Below are positions 1 to 9,346 of a stretch of DNA of 22,770 nt, in pieces. Numbering within the stretch: position 1 is the first letter of the stretch; the number at the start of each line of letters is the position of its first letter. The DNA lies in NCBI GenBank assembly GCA_032718475.1, contig JAUCBJ010004800.1, positions 1 to 22,770 of the forward strand, written 5' to 3'. Under the pieces are notes generated by a model. It saw only the letters and a list, made by a program, of their open reading frames with translations, did no database searches and was not told the DNA's origin. Position numbers and translations under genes: made by a program. Origin of the DNA: Nemertoderma westbladi (Eukaryota; Xenacoelomorpha; Nemertodermatida; Nemertodermatidae).

Positions 1-427
1 CACCGGTTGAAGGAAGAGGTAGATTAGATGGGAGAGTTAGTGTCAGGGGCAAGTGGCTGAACTGGTTAGCGCTACTGATGAGACCTGATAGGCCGAAACG
101 TACGTATAGCGCTGGTTTAACCACTGTTTTCAACTATTGCCTACGTCTAATCGCCCTCTAGCGGGTGACTGGTTCCGCGCCAATGGGTCCTATGAATTAA
201 GACCTACGACATTTGGACAGGCGGCTTTAGGTCCTGCGGTGTCATATTCTTGCGTAGGCCTAGTTGAGAGAAAGGAGCAGGTTGCAGTTACATGATATTC
301 TAACCAAAACAATAGCACAGAATAATAGTCATTTTTTTAAGTTTCATTTTTGCTAGTAAATCACCTGTAAATATAAATAAAACTTCAGTATTTACGCAGA
401 ACCTAACGACACAGGAAGGTTGGGTGC
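1..427. other. No gene seen; contains one Harbinger-like TIR motif
   Basis: No coding region is supported here. At about 270-312 the plus strand reads AAAGGAGCAGGTTGCAG followed by a CTAACCAAAACAATA word. The same pair of words recurs in the same orientation at about 990-1045 and 1064-1112. The first word is the terminal inverted repeat of the MITE at 5453-5800, so this may be a lone end of a related element. The rest shows no feature I can name. Confidence 0.5.
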
Positions 428-639
428 AATCTTCACCCGCGTCCAACCTTCGCCCGGGGAAACCTTCGCCAGCAGGCAATCTTCGCCCGTGAGCAACCTT
501 CGCCCAATATGATTTGTGTTAGTACTGTACCCAATTTGGCTCTCTTACAGTTTGCCGTGCCATATATTCAATTTAATTATATTTAGATTGTAATATACTC
601 TACCTACGTACAATTACATATTGTTACGTTTAAATTTTA

Positions 640-915
640 TATACTAGCTAGTTTTTCTTTATTTTTTTAAATGTTCTAGAACATATTATCTATTCATTTA
701 ATATATAAATTTTGTTCTAGAACAAATATTTTTTGATTTAGAACAAAAAAAAGCACTAGCTAATTTGTTAATTTTTTTTAATTTTTTATTGTATGTTATC
801 TTTGTATAAATTTTTTATACTAGCTAGTTTTTGTTACCCTTTTTTTAAATGTTCTACAACATATTATCTATTAATTTAATATAAAAATAATTTTGTTCTA
901 GAACAAATATTTTAA
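640..915 (+). repeat. Two direct AT-rich repeats of ~98 bp
   Basis: The block at about 640-735 (starting TATACTAGCTAGTTTTT and containing ATGTTCTAGAACATATTATCT) is repeated, diverged, at 817-915. Both copies hold a TTCTAGAAC palindrome and end with TTTGTTCTAGAACAAATATTTT. The spacing is about 178 bp. They lie between the arms of the palindromic element. Confidence 0.75.
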
Positions 916-987
916 GATCATTTTATTATATCAATAAATTGCTATTATGGCACGGCAAAGTGTAAGAGTACCCAATTTAGTTACCAA

Positions 988-1113
988 TTGAGGGAAATGA
1001 GCTGGTTACAGAGGCGGCCTTTCTAAGCAAAACAATAAACGATGGTTGTTACAAAATAATTGAGGGAAGGGAGCAGGTAACATAGGCGGCTTTTTCTAAC
1101 CAAAACAATAATT
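988..1113 (+). repeat. Tandem duplication of a TIR-like sequence
   Basis: Two adjacent copies, about 988-1045 and 1059-1112, share TTGAGGGAARKGAGCWGGT, then a GAGGCGGC or TAGGCGGC word, then TAACCAAAACAATAA or a variant. Both resemble the terminal repeat of the MITE at 5453-5800 and the single copy near 270. They are in direct rather than inverted orientation, so they are not two ends of one element. Confidence 0.65.
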
Positions 1114-1208
1114 GTTTATTGGGTGGGGGAAGGTTGCTCGCGGGCGAAGATTGCCTGTGGGAGACGGTTTCCGCTGGGCGATAGTTGCTCATTTTGAAGG
1201 CGAAGTTT

Positions 1209-1805
1209 GCTGCGTGCGTACCCACAGGACCGAATGTCGCATGATGTAACGACGCAGGACCTAAAGATGCACGAACGATACATGACGCGTTAAAATTCTA
1301 TTTCAGTCTTTGGACAGACTACAGGTGTACCAATGTTAGCTTAATTTTATCAAAGATTGACTGAGTTATTAGCCATCAAATCAAACATTTGCCGACAGAC
1401 AGCGGTTAACAAAGCGATACCCGTACTGACAATACGCTAAACTCGCTTACTTCATTTCTTACCCGGCAACTGTTTCCTGGTAGACCTATAAAGTTCCGTT
1501 GTATTGTAACATAATACAATAGCCACCTCCCCAACCACCTCCTACTTTTAACTAATGGACAAGAACACATATTTACATCTTAAATTAATATATATATAAT
1601 ATATAAATATGTTTCGGATGCCCGATATATATCTTATAATAAAATAATTAAATGATAATTTTCCGCTATTCTGTTTAACATCATTTATTAACAGACTATT
1701 ATTGGGACACAAGGAATAATAATTCATAACTTAAATTTCAACCGAATATTAAATATAAACTTAGTTAACCCAGTTTATACCCAGTTTCAGTTGTAAACAT
1801 CTCCG
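1209..1805. other. AT-rich intergenic DNA, no gene seen
   Basis: No open frame here is supported as a gene. A strongly AT-rich stretch with TATATATA runs lies at about 1585-1625. I see no poly(T) run next to 1806, which matters for the retrocopy reading of the neighbouring eL15 gene. Confidence 0.6.
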
Positions 1806-2465
1806 TTAATGAAGGCCCCAGTCTACCAGTTTCCACCAGTCATCCGTTGGTCTACGGAAGCGTTTCAGTGACAGAGTGTTCCTGCGTTTCCAGGCAGCCC
1901 TGCGTGAACCTCCTATCGTCTGGTTGAACTTGTGGCCCTTCCCAATTCCTCGGGATCGCTTCCCAGCCGAGGTTAGACCCCGCAGCTCCCTGTGTCTGTG
2001 CACCGGTTTACACAACCACTGGGTGTCGGGATTACGTCTAACGGCCTGGTGGAATGGATCCACTAGGATCACTTCGTAGTACTTGTAGGTTGAGTCCTGG
2101 TTCACCCAGTAACTATTTAACACTCTCAACCCCCCACACTTTCTGCCCACTCTCTCCTCGGCTATAGACTGATTCGTTCTCCGAAACTTCAGCTGATTAA
2201 CCCCTTCGCACACGGGTTTACCGTAGGTCGCACCTTTCGGCACAGGCTTCTTCCTACCTCCTCTTCGCACACGAACTCGGTAAATGACGTAGCCTTGCTT
2301 CGCTTTGTACCCGAGCCGTCTCGCTTTCTCCGGACGTGTGGGTTTAGTCACGCGATGGACCCGCGAGAGCTGTCTGTAGTGCCAGCAACGAACACGGAGA
2401 AGAAAGTGCATCACATCGCTCTGTTTCTTCCGCCACAACTCCTGCATATATTTGTAGGCCCCCAT
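1806..2465 (-). CDS. RPL15: Ribosomal protein eL15, intronless copy with extended C-terminus
   Basis: This 219-residue frame matches large-subunit ribosomal protein eL15 along its whole length. It opens with [19 protein letters not shown] and contains [54 protein letters not shown] and [15 protein letters not shown]. eL15 is about 204 residues in animals and ends just after NTLxLxRYR. Here the frame runs on for about 15 residues ([15 protein letters not shown]). A TAG lies one base out of frame right at the expected end, so a one-base loss at the old stop codon would explain the tail. The coding part is one uninterrupted exon. Changes at usually constant positions (for example MHFLLR and CWHYRQ) suggest relaxed constraint. 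I infer a retrocopy, but no poly(A) or target duplication is visible. A genuine single-exon gene cannot be excluded. Confidence 0.85.
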   Translation of the reverse strand: MGAYKYMQELWRKKQSDVMHFLLRVRCWHYRQLSRVHRVTKPTRPEKARRLGYKAKQGYVIYRVRVRRGGRKKPVPKGATYGKPVCEGVNQLKFRRTNQSIAEERVGRKCGGLRVLNSYWVNQDSTYKYYEVILVDPFHQAVRRNPDTQWLCKPVHRHRELRGLTSAGKRSRGIGKGHKFNQTIGGSRRAAWKRRNTLSLKRFRRPTDDWWKLVDWGLH

Positions 2466-2935
2466 ACTTAGGCAGATACCGGTTATTTAACAGATTAATT
2501 TAGTCAGTTAGTGCTGTAGTGGCGCTATCCTGCTATCGCAGTACAACAGTAGTACAGTAGTACTGTAGTATCTGAGTACCGGTACTGGAGTATCCGCTAC
2601 CGGTATCCTTCTGTCCTTATGCCAGTAGGCCTATGCTGTTACTGTGTTATGACTGTATGAGGTTACCTTTTATTTTATTTAATATTACAGTATTATGCCT
2701 AGGCCTACCGGACAGCCGGACCGCACCCAATTCAGTAATCCGATGTAATCCAGTAATCACAGAATTATTTCAGTACCTATTTCCTTACCGACTTAGGCCT
2801 ACCTGACTGCCTGAGTACGTACCGGTTGCCAGTAGCCATAGAGCAGTAGTGGGCTCATGCCTTGCAGGTTGCAGCCTAGTTGAGTCAGCCAGTAGTACGT
2901 ATGTACGTTTTTGAAATATTATTTGTTGTGTGTGT
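2466..2935. other. No gene seen; short GTACTGTA/CCGGTA words
   Basis: This stretch is rich in overlapping short words such as AGTACAGTAGTACTGTAG and TACCGGTA. They form local direct and inverted repeats but no recognisable gene or mobile element. Confidence 0.5.
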
Positions 2936-3006
2936 GGGGGGGGGGGGGGGGGGGGGGTGATTGACACTTGGGACAAAAATTTGGCCCTTGCCCCCCCCCC
3001 CCCCCC
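2936..3006. repeat. G22 run and C16 run forming a potential hairpin
   Basis: A run of 22 G (2936-2957) is followed after 33 bases by a run of 16 C (2991-3006). The two runs are complementary and could pair into a GC stem. Runs of this length are prone to slippage, so their lengths are uncertain. Similar G-run/loop/C-run structures occur at 9179-9213 and 10661-10689. Confidence 0.85.
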
Positions 3007-3661
3007 TCCAGTGGAAATGGTTACCGTAGGGCCTACCCTACCGGTAGTGGCCATATGCCACCCCAGAGCATTTTCATCCCAGATTTCGAGAGTGGCCGAT
3101 TGAAACCCTAATTCAAAGTGAAATGGAAAAAAAATTGAAAAATGGTAAAAATGGAAAAGTGAAATTAAAACTGTCGTAACCCTTATCCTTTAAGTCATGA
3201 CGCTCAAATCTAAGAAATTTTGTAGAATTTCGGACGTTACCACTGGCCCTTCATTAGTTCATGACGTCATGACATAGGGTTAGGGCGTTGGTTTTGACAG
3301 TTTTAATTATAGTGTTTGGGCCTGACTATAAACTAACTTATAAGCATCCAAAAAATCAGTCCAATAGTTAAAGGAGCTTCAATTCCTATAGACCTGTAGA
3401 CTACACAGTGTAGTACAGTAGTATTATACTGTAAGTCTATAGGGAGAGGCAGATTCGCCTGGGACACCGGGACTACGCTCAGCCTAATTTATCGAACATA
3501 ACAAAAATCTTTCACTTGACTCATTGACTCATACAATAGTGTCTTATGACTTGCTTATTGACTATGTATGGGCCACTAGGCCCATCTCTAGTTCATTAAA
3601 TGGAAGGAAACTAAATGAAATATTATAACGTCTGTAAGGATAAATTACAACGGAACACCTA
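3007..3661. other. No gene seen; one short inverted repeat (3164-3306)
   Basis: ATTAAAACTGTC at 3164-3175 pairs with GACAGTTTTAAT at 3295-3306. Weaker matching continues inward: ACCCTTA near 3180 against AGGGTTAGGG, and GTCATGAC against ATGACGTCATGAC. This could be a small palindromic MITE. Nothing else is assignable. Confidence 0.45.
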
Positions 3662-3663
3662 TA

Positions 3664-5257
3664 TGGTGGCCCATGGCTGCCACTACTGTATAAAACTCTT
3701 GATAAAATATTTAAATAATAAATAAGTGGAAAAAATATCTTGAAAAAAAATAATTAAAAAAAATATCTTAAAAAAAATAAGTAAAATAAAATATCTTAAA
3801 AAAAATCTCAGTAAAAATTATCTTGAAAAAAAAGGTGAAAAAATACTCACAAAAAATTTCCCTAAAGAATAAATACTGTTAAAGAAAAAAACACGTGGCC
3901 CAGGGCTGCCATCACCCCATAATCAGATAAATTTGGCCCATGGCTGCCATTAAAAAAACTACAGTAAATAATAAAAAATATAATACCCCCAGAATCAGTA
4001 ATAACTTTGGCCATTAAAACTGCTGTCATTAAAAAAACTAATACTAAAAAAAATAAAATACCCCCTCGTCACTCGTGGCCCAGGGCTGCCACTGCCCCCA
4101 GAATCAGTAAAAGTATTGGCCCATGGCTGCCATTAAAAAAACTAATAGTAAAAAAAATAAAATACCCCCTCGTGGCCCAGGGCTGCCATGCCACTGCCCC
4201 CAGAATCAGTAATACTGTAATACATGGACTCATCTCATCATGGATCTCATGGATCTCATCTATAAGGTCCATAACCGAGCCTATTGAGGTTAATTATGTA
4301 GAAAATCCTGTTACCATAGCAACCAGACTTAACAAAATGTTAAAATTTATAGAATGATAATAATTTGAAGAGAAAAGTTAATAGTATTGTGACTTGGGAC
4401 CAACTCCTTCCTACCACAGTACTTCAGTACTTCCCCTGTAAGCAAGCTATATGCCAGTGAAACAATAATAGGCAATATGTTATCTTAACTAAATATGATA
4501 TATATATAATTTTGATTTGATAATAAGTCATCCACATGTCCAAGCAAGCAAGCAAAAGGAAAGTGTTAACTGGGAATGTGTGTACACCCCTGTATGCGCC
4601 CATTTGGAAGTGCTCACTGTAAGAAGTGTTTACAGGGTGGATCTCCTCATGGGGTGAGTGCTCGTGGGGAAGTGTTCACAGGGTGGATGTGCTCATGGGG
4701 TGAGTGCTCACGGCGAAGTGTTTACGGGGTGGATGTGCTCACGGCGAAGTTTGAAGTGGTTACGCAGTCGTGATCGCACTGGCCTTGCCAACATTATCCG
4801 TTCCCTAGACTTGGCGTTTTTGCAGTAGTCTGCAGCAGTACAGTATTATGAGTACAGTAGTAGTACTGGCAGCCATGGTCCATGTATTACTGATTCTGGG
4901 GGCAGTGGCAGCCCTGGGCCACGAGGGGGTATTTTATTTTTTTTTACTATTAGTTTTTTAATGGCAGCCATGGGCCAACTGTTACTGTATCTGATTATGG
5001 GGTGATGGCAGCCCTGGGCCACGTGTGGTGTTTTTTTTTCTTTTAACAGTATTTATTTTTTATGGAATTTTTTTTGTGAATATTTTTTACCTTTTCAAGA
5101 TAATTTTTACTGAAATTTTTTTTAAGATATTTTATTTTACTTATTTTTTTTCAAGATATTTTTTTAGGCCTACTTATTTTTTTTAAGATATTTTTTCCAC
5201 TTATTTATTATTTAAATATTTTATCAAGAGTTTTATAGTGGCAGCCATGGGCCACCA
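3664..5257. mobile_element. Long-inverted-repeat MITE with TA target duplication
   Basis: The first 22 bases (3664-3685, starting TGGTGGCCCATGGCTGCC) are the exact reverse complement of 5236-5257. Each end is flanked by TA (3662-3663 and 5258-5259). The inverted arms continue far inward: left about 3664-4229, right about 4866-5257. They consist of A-rich (left) or T-rich (right) DNA studded with GTGGCCCAGGGCTGCCA and TTGGCCCATGGCTGCCATT words. The left arm is longer because it has gained extra tandem copies of these words. The centre (4230-4865) holds a minisatellite. There is no transposase. A TA duplication with long inverted repeats fits a non-autonomous Tc1/mariner-type element, which is inference. 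Confidence 0.8.
4623..4750 (+). repeat. 46-bp minisatellite
   Basis: Units beginning GAAGTGTTYACRGGGTGGAT start at 4623, 4669 and 4715, giving a 46-bp period. The third copy is 31 bp long and lacks ATGGGGTGAGTGCTC. A further GAAGT starts at 4746. The array lies between the inverted arms of the element at 3664-5257. Confidence 0.8.
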
Positions 5258-5259
5258 TA

Positions 5260-5449
5260 CACTTATAAGTGACAAACAAATTTACCATAGTGTGCCTACA
5301 GAGGTAATAGTAGCGCCTTGAGCTGAGTAGGAGGAAGGAGGATAAAAATAACACCAGCGCAATTTAACAACCGGTTGTTGATACTTGATATACAGTAATG
5401 TATCTAACAATCGATACATATCGTCTCAATGGTAATTTATCGTCTACAG
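5260..5449. other. No gene seen
   Basis: Spacer between two non-autonomous DNA elements. I see no coding or repeat feature in it. Confidence 0.5.
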
Positions 5450-5452
5450 TAA

Positions 5453-5800
5453 AGGAAAGGAGCAGGTTACAGTTATAAAACCATGACCTACTATAGATAC
5501 GACCCGCCAAGCTGCTGCAAAGCCCCTAAATTTAGTGGGCCAGTTATTTCTCTTAGATGGAATCCTTTAAATATTAGGTCTAGCACGTCGAAAGTACTTG
5601 TCCCTAACTAAAATTCAGATAGGGGGGATACTGGACGCAATAAAAATTCATCCCTCTCCAGGGGAAATTGGACGCAAATAACAGATGATTACTCTCAAAA
5701 TTAAAACTGTAACCAGTTCTATTGTGTTTAGTTTATTGTTAAAGTGTAAAAAGTGGTGTTAGTGTTAAAATAACGTGCTACTGTAACCTGCTCCTTTCCC
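5453..5800. mobile_element. Harbinger-like MITE, 348 bp, TAA target duplication
   Basis: The left end (5453-5473, AGGAAAGGAGCAGGTTACAG...) and the reverse complement of the right end (5780-5800) match at 20 of 21 positions. TAA lies directly outside both ends (5450-5452 and 5801-5803). Three-base TAA/TTA duplications and G-rich tips are characteristic of PIF/Harbinger elements. The interior has no open frame, so it is non-autonomous. It contains two direct copies of an ACTGGACGCAA-like word (near 5628 and 5674). Confidence 0.82.
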
Positions 5801-5819
5801 TAAATTGAGAATTTAACAT

Positions 5820-5876
5820 TGAGGGGGGATATTAATTCGCCAAGGCGGGTTTTGCGTCCAGTTCCCCCCCCCCCCC
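5820..5876 (-). repeat. Copy of a GGGGGGAACTGGACGCAA motif with C13 run
   Basis: Read on the minus strand, this block begins with a G run and GAACTGGACGCAAAA. It resembles two plus-strand blocks inside the neighbouring MITE (about 5620-5640 and 5660-5682). It lies outside the MITE's target duplication, so the MITE may have inserted into, or captured, an older copy. The C run is 5864-5876. Confidence 0.5.
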
Positions 5877-6270
5877 TGTCTCCTAAAATTATATCCTCTT
5901 TCAGATGAGACGATTAAAAAGTTTATAGATACAGTAGTTTTCGCGATATGAGGCATTCCTGGCACCCATACCATATCAACACCTTTCGGAATTGATAAAA
6001 TTACACAAAATACATCACCGTCCAAAGACTTTGGTTTAACCATTAAACCATACTATACTTTTTTGGTTTGTTGAATATTATTAGTAATCGAAAGCAAGAT
6101 TAAATACAAATTTTTCATTTTTTTATCCATATCCATATATACTAAAAGAGCACCAATACAGTCATACAGATTGGATTACAGATTGGCTAGTGAGGTTTTA
6201 GAATGTGCTGATTTCATTGGGAAGGTTTATTCCTCTACATCAAACATATCGAAGAGTTGTGTCAATACGT
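5877..6270. other. AT-rich DNA, no gene seen
   Basis: No coding region or repeat could be supported here apart from short AT runs. Confidence 0.5.
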
Positions 6271-6279
6271 GTCAATGTG

Positions 6280-6780
6280 CGGCACGAAAAAAACAAGTAG
6301 CACAAATTTCATAATGAAAAATCATTACCAAATCAACCTGATTTTATAACATTTGGGTTTTTTTTGGGATGCTGATCACGAATATAACACTCATATATAT
6401 CGTATTATCCAACCAAATTTGATTTTTGCCGTTTGAAATTTTATGCTACTTGTATTTTTCGTCCCACTAGACAAACACCAAAAACGATAGTTGCTTTAGC
6501 AGGAATTATTTTTAACGATAGTTGTATCGGGATTAGCGGCCTTGAAAACCAGAATAGTTTCAGAATTACAAAACCAAAGCCAAAATTTAACAGTTTCATA
6601 TTTTTGCTACTTGTACTTTTCGTTCTGGGGCACCAGAATGTCACCAAAATTGGGATTGCACATACCAGAAATATTCATAACTAATTTCATCGTGATCAGC
6701 TACCTTGAAAACCCGTTTACGTTTAGGAATATCAAACCAAACACAAAATGTTTAGTTTGACAATTTCAATTTGCTAGGAA
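6280..6780. repeat. Diverged units of the ~163-bp satellite
   Basis: The conserved box CGAAAAATACAAGTTT of the satellite at 9347-10440 appears here as ACGAAAAAAACAAGTAGCA at about 6282. It also appears in reverse complement, as CTACTTGTATTTTTCG near 6447 and CTACTTGTACTTTTCG near 6609. The last two are about 162 bp apart, which matches the satellite period. A CTTGAAAACC word also recurs (6540 and 6703). The block is not flanked by the TTAA/CCCT ends seen at 9140-10706. Confidence 0.65.
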
Positions 6781-6963
6781 TGTACAGGATGTACTAGGAT
6801 GTACTAGGATATACAGGTACCGGTACCGCACTTGATGTAGGCAACTGACTGACAGACTGGCTGATATCCAAAATAATTAGGCCTAACTACCGCGATGCCG
6901 GTAAGACGCTAAACTCATTGGCCAGCGCCGAACCTCTGACCCTCCGCACAAACAGTTGACAAA
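6781..6963 (+). other. Probable 5' leader of the ORF1 element, with short repeats
   Basis: GGATGTACTA and its variants are repeated at about 6787-6815, followed by a GGTACCGGTACC palindrome. No coding is seen before the ATG at 6964. This may be the 5' untranslated region of the LINE whose ORF1 begins there, but its start cannot be located. Confidence 0.3.
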
Positions 6964-7285
6964 ATGACTCGATGGCAAGACGTAGCTGACGATATTCTGG
7001 ATTCTCTCGAAATCCTTAAAAACGAATTGAAATCCCCAGTGGTATCAACGACGACGTCGCGGCAATAAAAGATGCTCTTAAGATTATCCCTGGCATGATA
7101 AAAAACATTGATCATTTAGTCAAAGAAAACAAGCAGCCAAAAGCAGAAAACGAAGAGTTGGCCCACTACTCTCGCCGTCACGATATCTTAATTCATGCCA
7201 TACCAGAAAACACCAACCCAGATGAAGAACGTTCCGTTGTCTTTGATATCACAAATAAACTCGGAATTCATCCTTCTATGATTGA
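6964..7285 (+). pseudogene. LINE ORF1 protein, N-terminal half (split by insertion)
   Basis: The ATG at 6964 opens MTRWQDVADDILDSLEILKN. A one-base shift near 7041 moves the frame, after which it reads DDVAAIKDALK, then KNIDHLVKENKQ, then YSRRHDILIHAIPENTN and DITNKLGIHPSMID. A charged, coiled-coil-like stretch followed by RRxxILIHxIPE and KLGI is the layout of LINE ORF1 RNA-binding proteins (coiled coil then RRM/C-terminal domain). These bind element RNA in the retrotransposition particle. The frame stops exactly where another LINE has inserted. Its continuation is at 11287-11466 on the same strand. Family assignment is by motif only, and the clade is unknown. Confidence 0.75.
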
Positions 7286-7610
7286 TTGATTGATGGATGC
7301 GCTTGTTGGCGCCATTATCCGGACCAGCCGGCATTTAATTAGACTTCACTTCAGTAAAAACCAAAAATTACAGTACAGTTACACATCAAAATTGCACTAC
7401 AGTAATAGCACTTCAATCACATCATACACGTTATTAATAATGCATAACAAAAACAGCATAATAAAATCATGGATCGTGATAAAATATTGTACAGTATTGT
7501 TATAGGATAACATTAGACACATACCAACATTATTAACAATCATAATTAAATATATCAGTACAAGCAGAAATCAATCGATATTTGTTGCAATGAGCCATTA
7601 AAGCTTCCAC
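7286..7610 (-). other. 3' untranslated region of the LINE
   Basis: Between the RT stop codon and the (CAAT)n tail lies an AT-rich tract without an open frame of note. ACAGTA words are frequent. This is the expected position of a LINE 3' UTR. Confidence 0.55.
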
Positions 7611-9135
7611 CTAAAATTGAAAGTAGTTGTGGACCAGGCTTACTTTGTTAGCGAAGGTTAAACCATTTGTAGCATAACAGGCTCTCAGAAAGTTGTAGCT
7701 ACCAAAGTCTGTGGCAGTTGCTGCACCTTCATCCATCCGTGATCTCAGTTCCTCATTGGAGTAGGTATAGTTTAGCATATTAAACATGGATGGAAGGCCT
7801 GATGTCCGTCTAGCAATCTCGTATGTGTGACTCAGCCCCATCTTCACGTTATTTGATGCAAGTGAATTCGTCATCAACAAGTACCGCAGATTCTGCTGGA
7901 GTGATTCCTTTGGACATCGAGATATCCGTCTAATCAATCCAATTGAGCGTTCTGACACAAGATTACTAAGTGAAGATGCTCCATACAGCAAGCATAGAGC
8001 TGAGTTTGACACACGATTATTACAGTACATGAGACCACGCATGATTTTACGAAACTGTCCATTCAGCAATTCCACTTCAGTACCTGAAAGCATTCCAAAA
8101 TTAAATTCTAGGCCATAAAGGATGCCAGGCACAGCGACAGCATTCCATGGCCTGGCAATGCATTCCGCAGGAAATTGCCATACTGTCCAACCCCTGGTGT
8201 GGAAGATCGCCCCCATTGACGATATCCTGCGTCGACATTCATTTAGAAGCTGATATGGAGATTGGTAGAAAGTAAATCCAAGGAAAGATATTGACTTAGT
8301 GAACAGTACATTTGTACCAAGGATTGATAGCGTTCTGTCAGAGAGACTCGGCACTTTAGATAACCCATTTACCATCGTCCAGTGAGTTTTACTTATGGAG
8401 ATAGAAAGTCCAATTTTCTTTAGCTCGGTATCCAGAAGTACCATCATATTATCGATGTCCCCACCGCATTCACCAAATAAAATGATATCGTCGGCATAGT
8501 TGAGGATGGAGACACTGCGATTCATAATAATTCTACACCCCAGTCCAGAATTCTTAACAGCCTCAATTACATCAGAAATATAAAAATTAAACAGGATCGG
8601 TGAAAGGATAGATCCTTGCTTAACTCCATTTCTTGGAGTGAAGCTATTGATGTCAACCTCCTCACCAAATTTGAAAAAGTAACGGCCACTGAGGTAATAC
8701 TGCAGGAGTCTACACACTGATGGATTTATAATACTGGATAACTTCTCAAACAGAACTCTGAAGTCAACTGTGTCGAATGCTGAGTCAATATCTGTCTGGC
8801 ACAAGTACACTGGAGCTCGGCTACTGTTAAAGTGGTTTATAATCTCATATGCTAGACTGATAGAAGTGTCACACCCAATGCCTTTCTGGTACGCCATCGA
8901 CAGCTCATGTGGTTTTATGACACTCCGAAGAAATTCTGAGAGGCAAATCGCTTCCAAGATCTTTGCAATAATATTGACCGTAGACACCGGATGATATGAG
9001 GATGGATGAAATCTATCTTTTCTGTGACCCTTATAGATACATGTAATTATCGTCTCCCCAAGAAGTTGGGGACAATAACCTAGGCGCAACGATGTTCTAA
9101 AGATATTGTGGAGAACCCCTACAACAAGAGTGGGA
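7611..9135 (-). pseudogene. LINE reverse transcriptase, 3' part of ORF2
   Basis: An open frame of about 490 residues encodes a non-LTR reverse transcriptase. Numbering from the TTG codon at 9087-9089, visible RT motifs in order are SSYHPVSTVNIIAKILE (30-46), the acidic block TDIDSAFDTV (99-108, D100 likely catalytic), NGVKQGSILSP (154-164) and NYADDIILF (197-205) with the two catalytic aspartates. The thumb and C-terminal region follow and the frame ends in HNYFQF. No stop or shift interrupts this section. The frame is also open upstream to the TTAA at 9136, where the piggyBac-like element begins. The missing RT N-terminus continues at 10711. On its own it lacks the endonuclease and an initiator ATG, so it is a dead copy. 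The clade is uncertain, perhaps the CR1/L2 or Jockey group. Confidence 0.85.
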
Positions 9136-9178
9136 TTAACCCTATTAGTACCGGGCTATAAAATGTTGTACAAATACC

Positions 9179-9213
9179 GGGGGGGGGGGGGGTCATATTG
9201 ACCCCCCCCCCCC
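9179..9213. repeat. G14 / C12 hairpin at the left subterminus
   Basis: Fourteen G (9179-9192), then TCATATTGA, then twelve C (9202-9213). The central GGGGTCATATTGACCCC is itself close to a palindrome, so a stable stem with a very short loop is possible. It begins 39 bases inside the left end of the piggyBac-like element. Confidence 0.85.
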
Positions 9214-9346
9214 TCTAAAATCTACAAATATTTACGAAAACGTCTGATTTTTTGTTTGTACGTAGGTATCACTTGTCTGGATCCGACCGAAAAAAAATTT
9301 TTCGAAAAAATGTACTGGGGTGGTTATATTGCAGCACCAAAATTAC

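Larger units (their letters stand above)
428..1208. mobile_element. Palindromic repeat element with minisatellite arms
   Basis: The two ends are inverted copies of each other. The left arm (about 428-510) is five degenerate 16-bp units of the form GCAAYCTTCGCCCG. The right arm (about 1120-1208) carries the same units on the opposite strand. A second inverted pair lies further in: a stretch containing TTTGCCGTGCCAT at about 527-565 matches the complement of about 943-985. This arrangement is typical of a non-autonomous DNA transposon (foldback or MITE type), but I cannot fix exact termini or a target duplication. The right arm contains an extra 130 bp (988-1113) made of two tandem copies of a TIR-like sequence. 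No protein is encoded. The class is unassigned. Confidence 0.6.

Noticed and set aside
2785-3054. 89-residue minus-strand frame across the G/C runs
   Set aside because: It depends on homopolymers of uncertain length and codes for polyglycine and polyproline.
4007-4357. 116-residue plus-strand frame
   Set aside because: It lies in the repeat arms of the long-inverted-repeat element and encodes repeated word translations only.
6433-6760. Overlapping short frames on both strands
   Set aside because: They fall in diverged satellite DNA and match no protein pattern.
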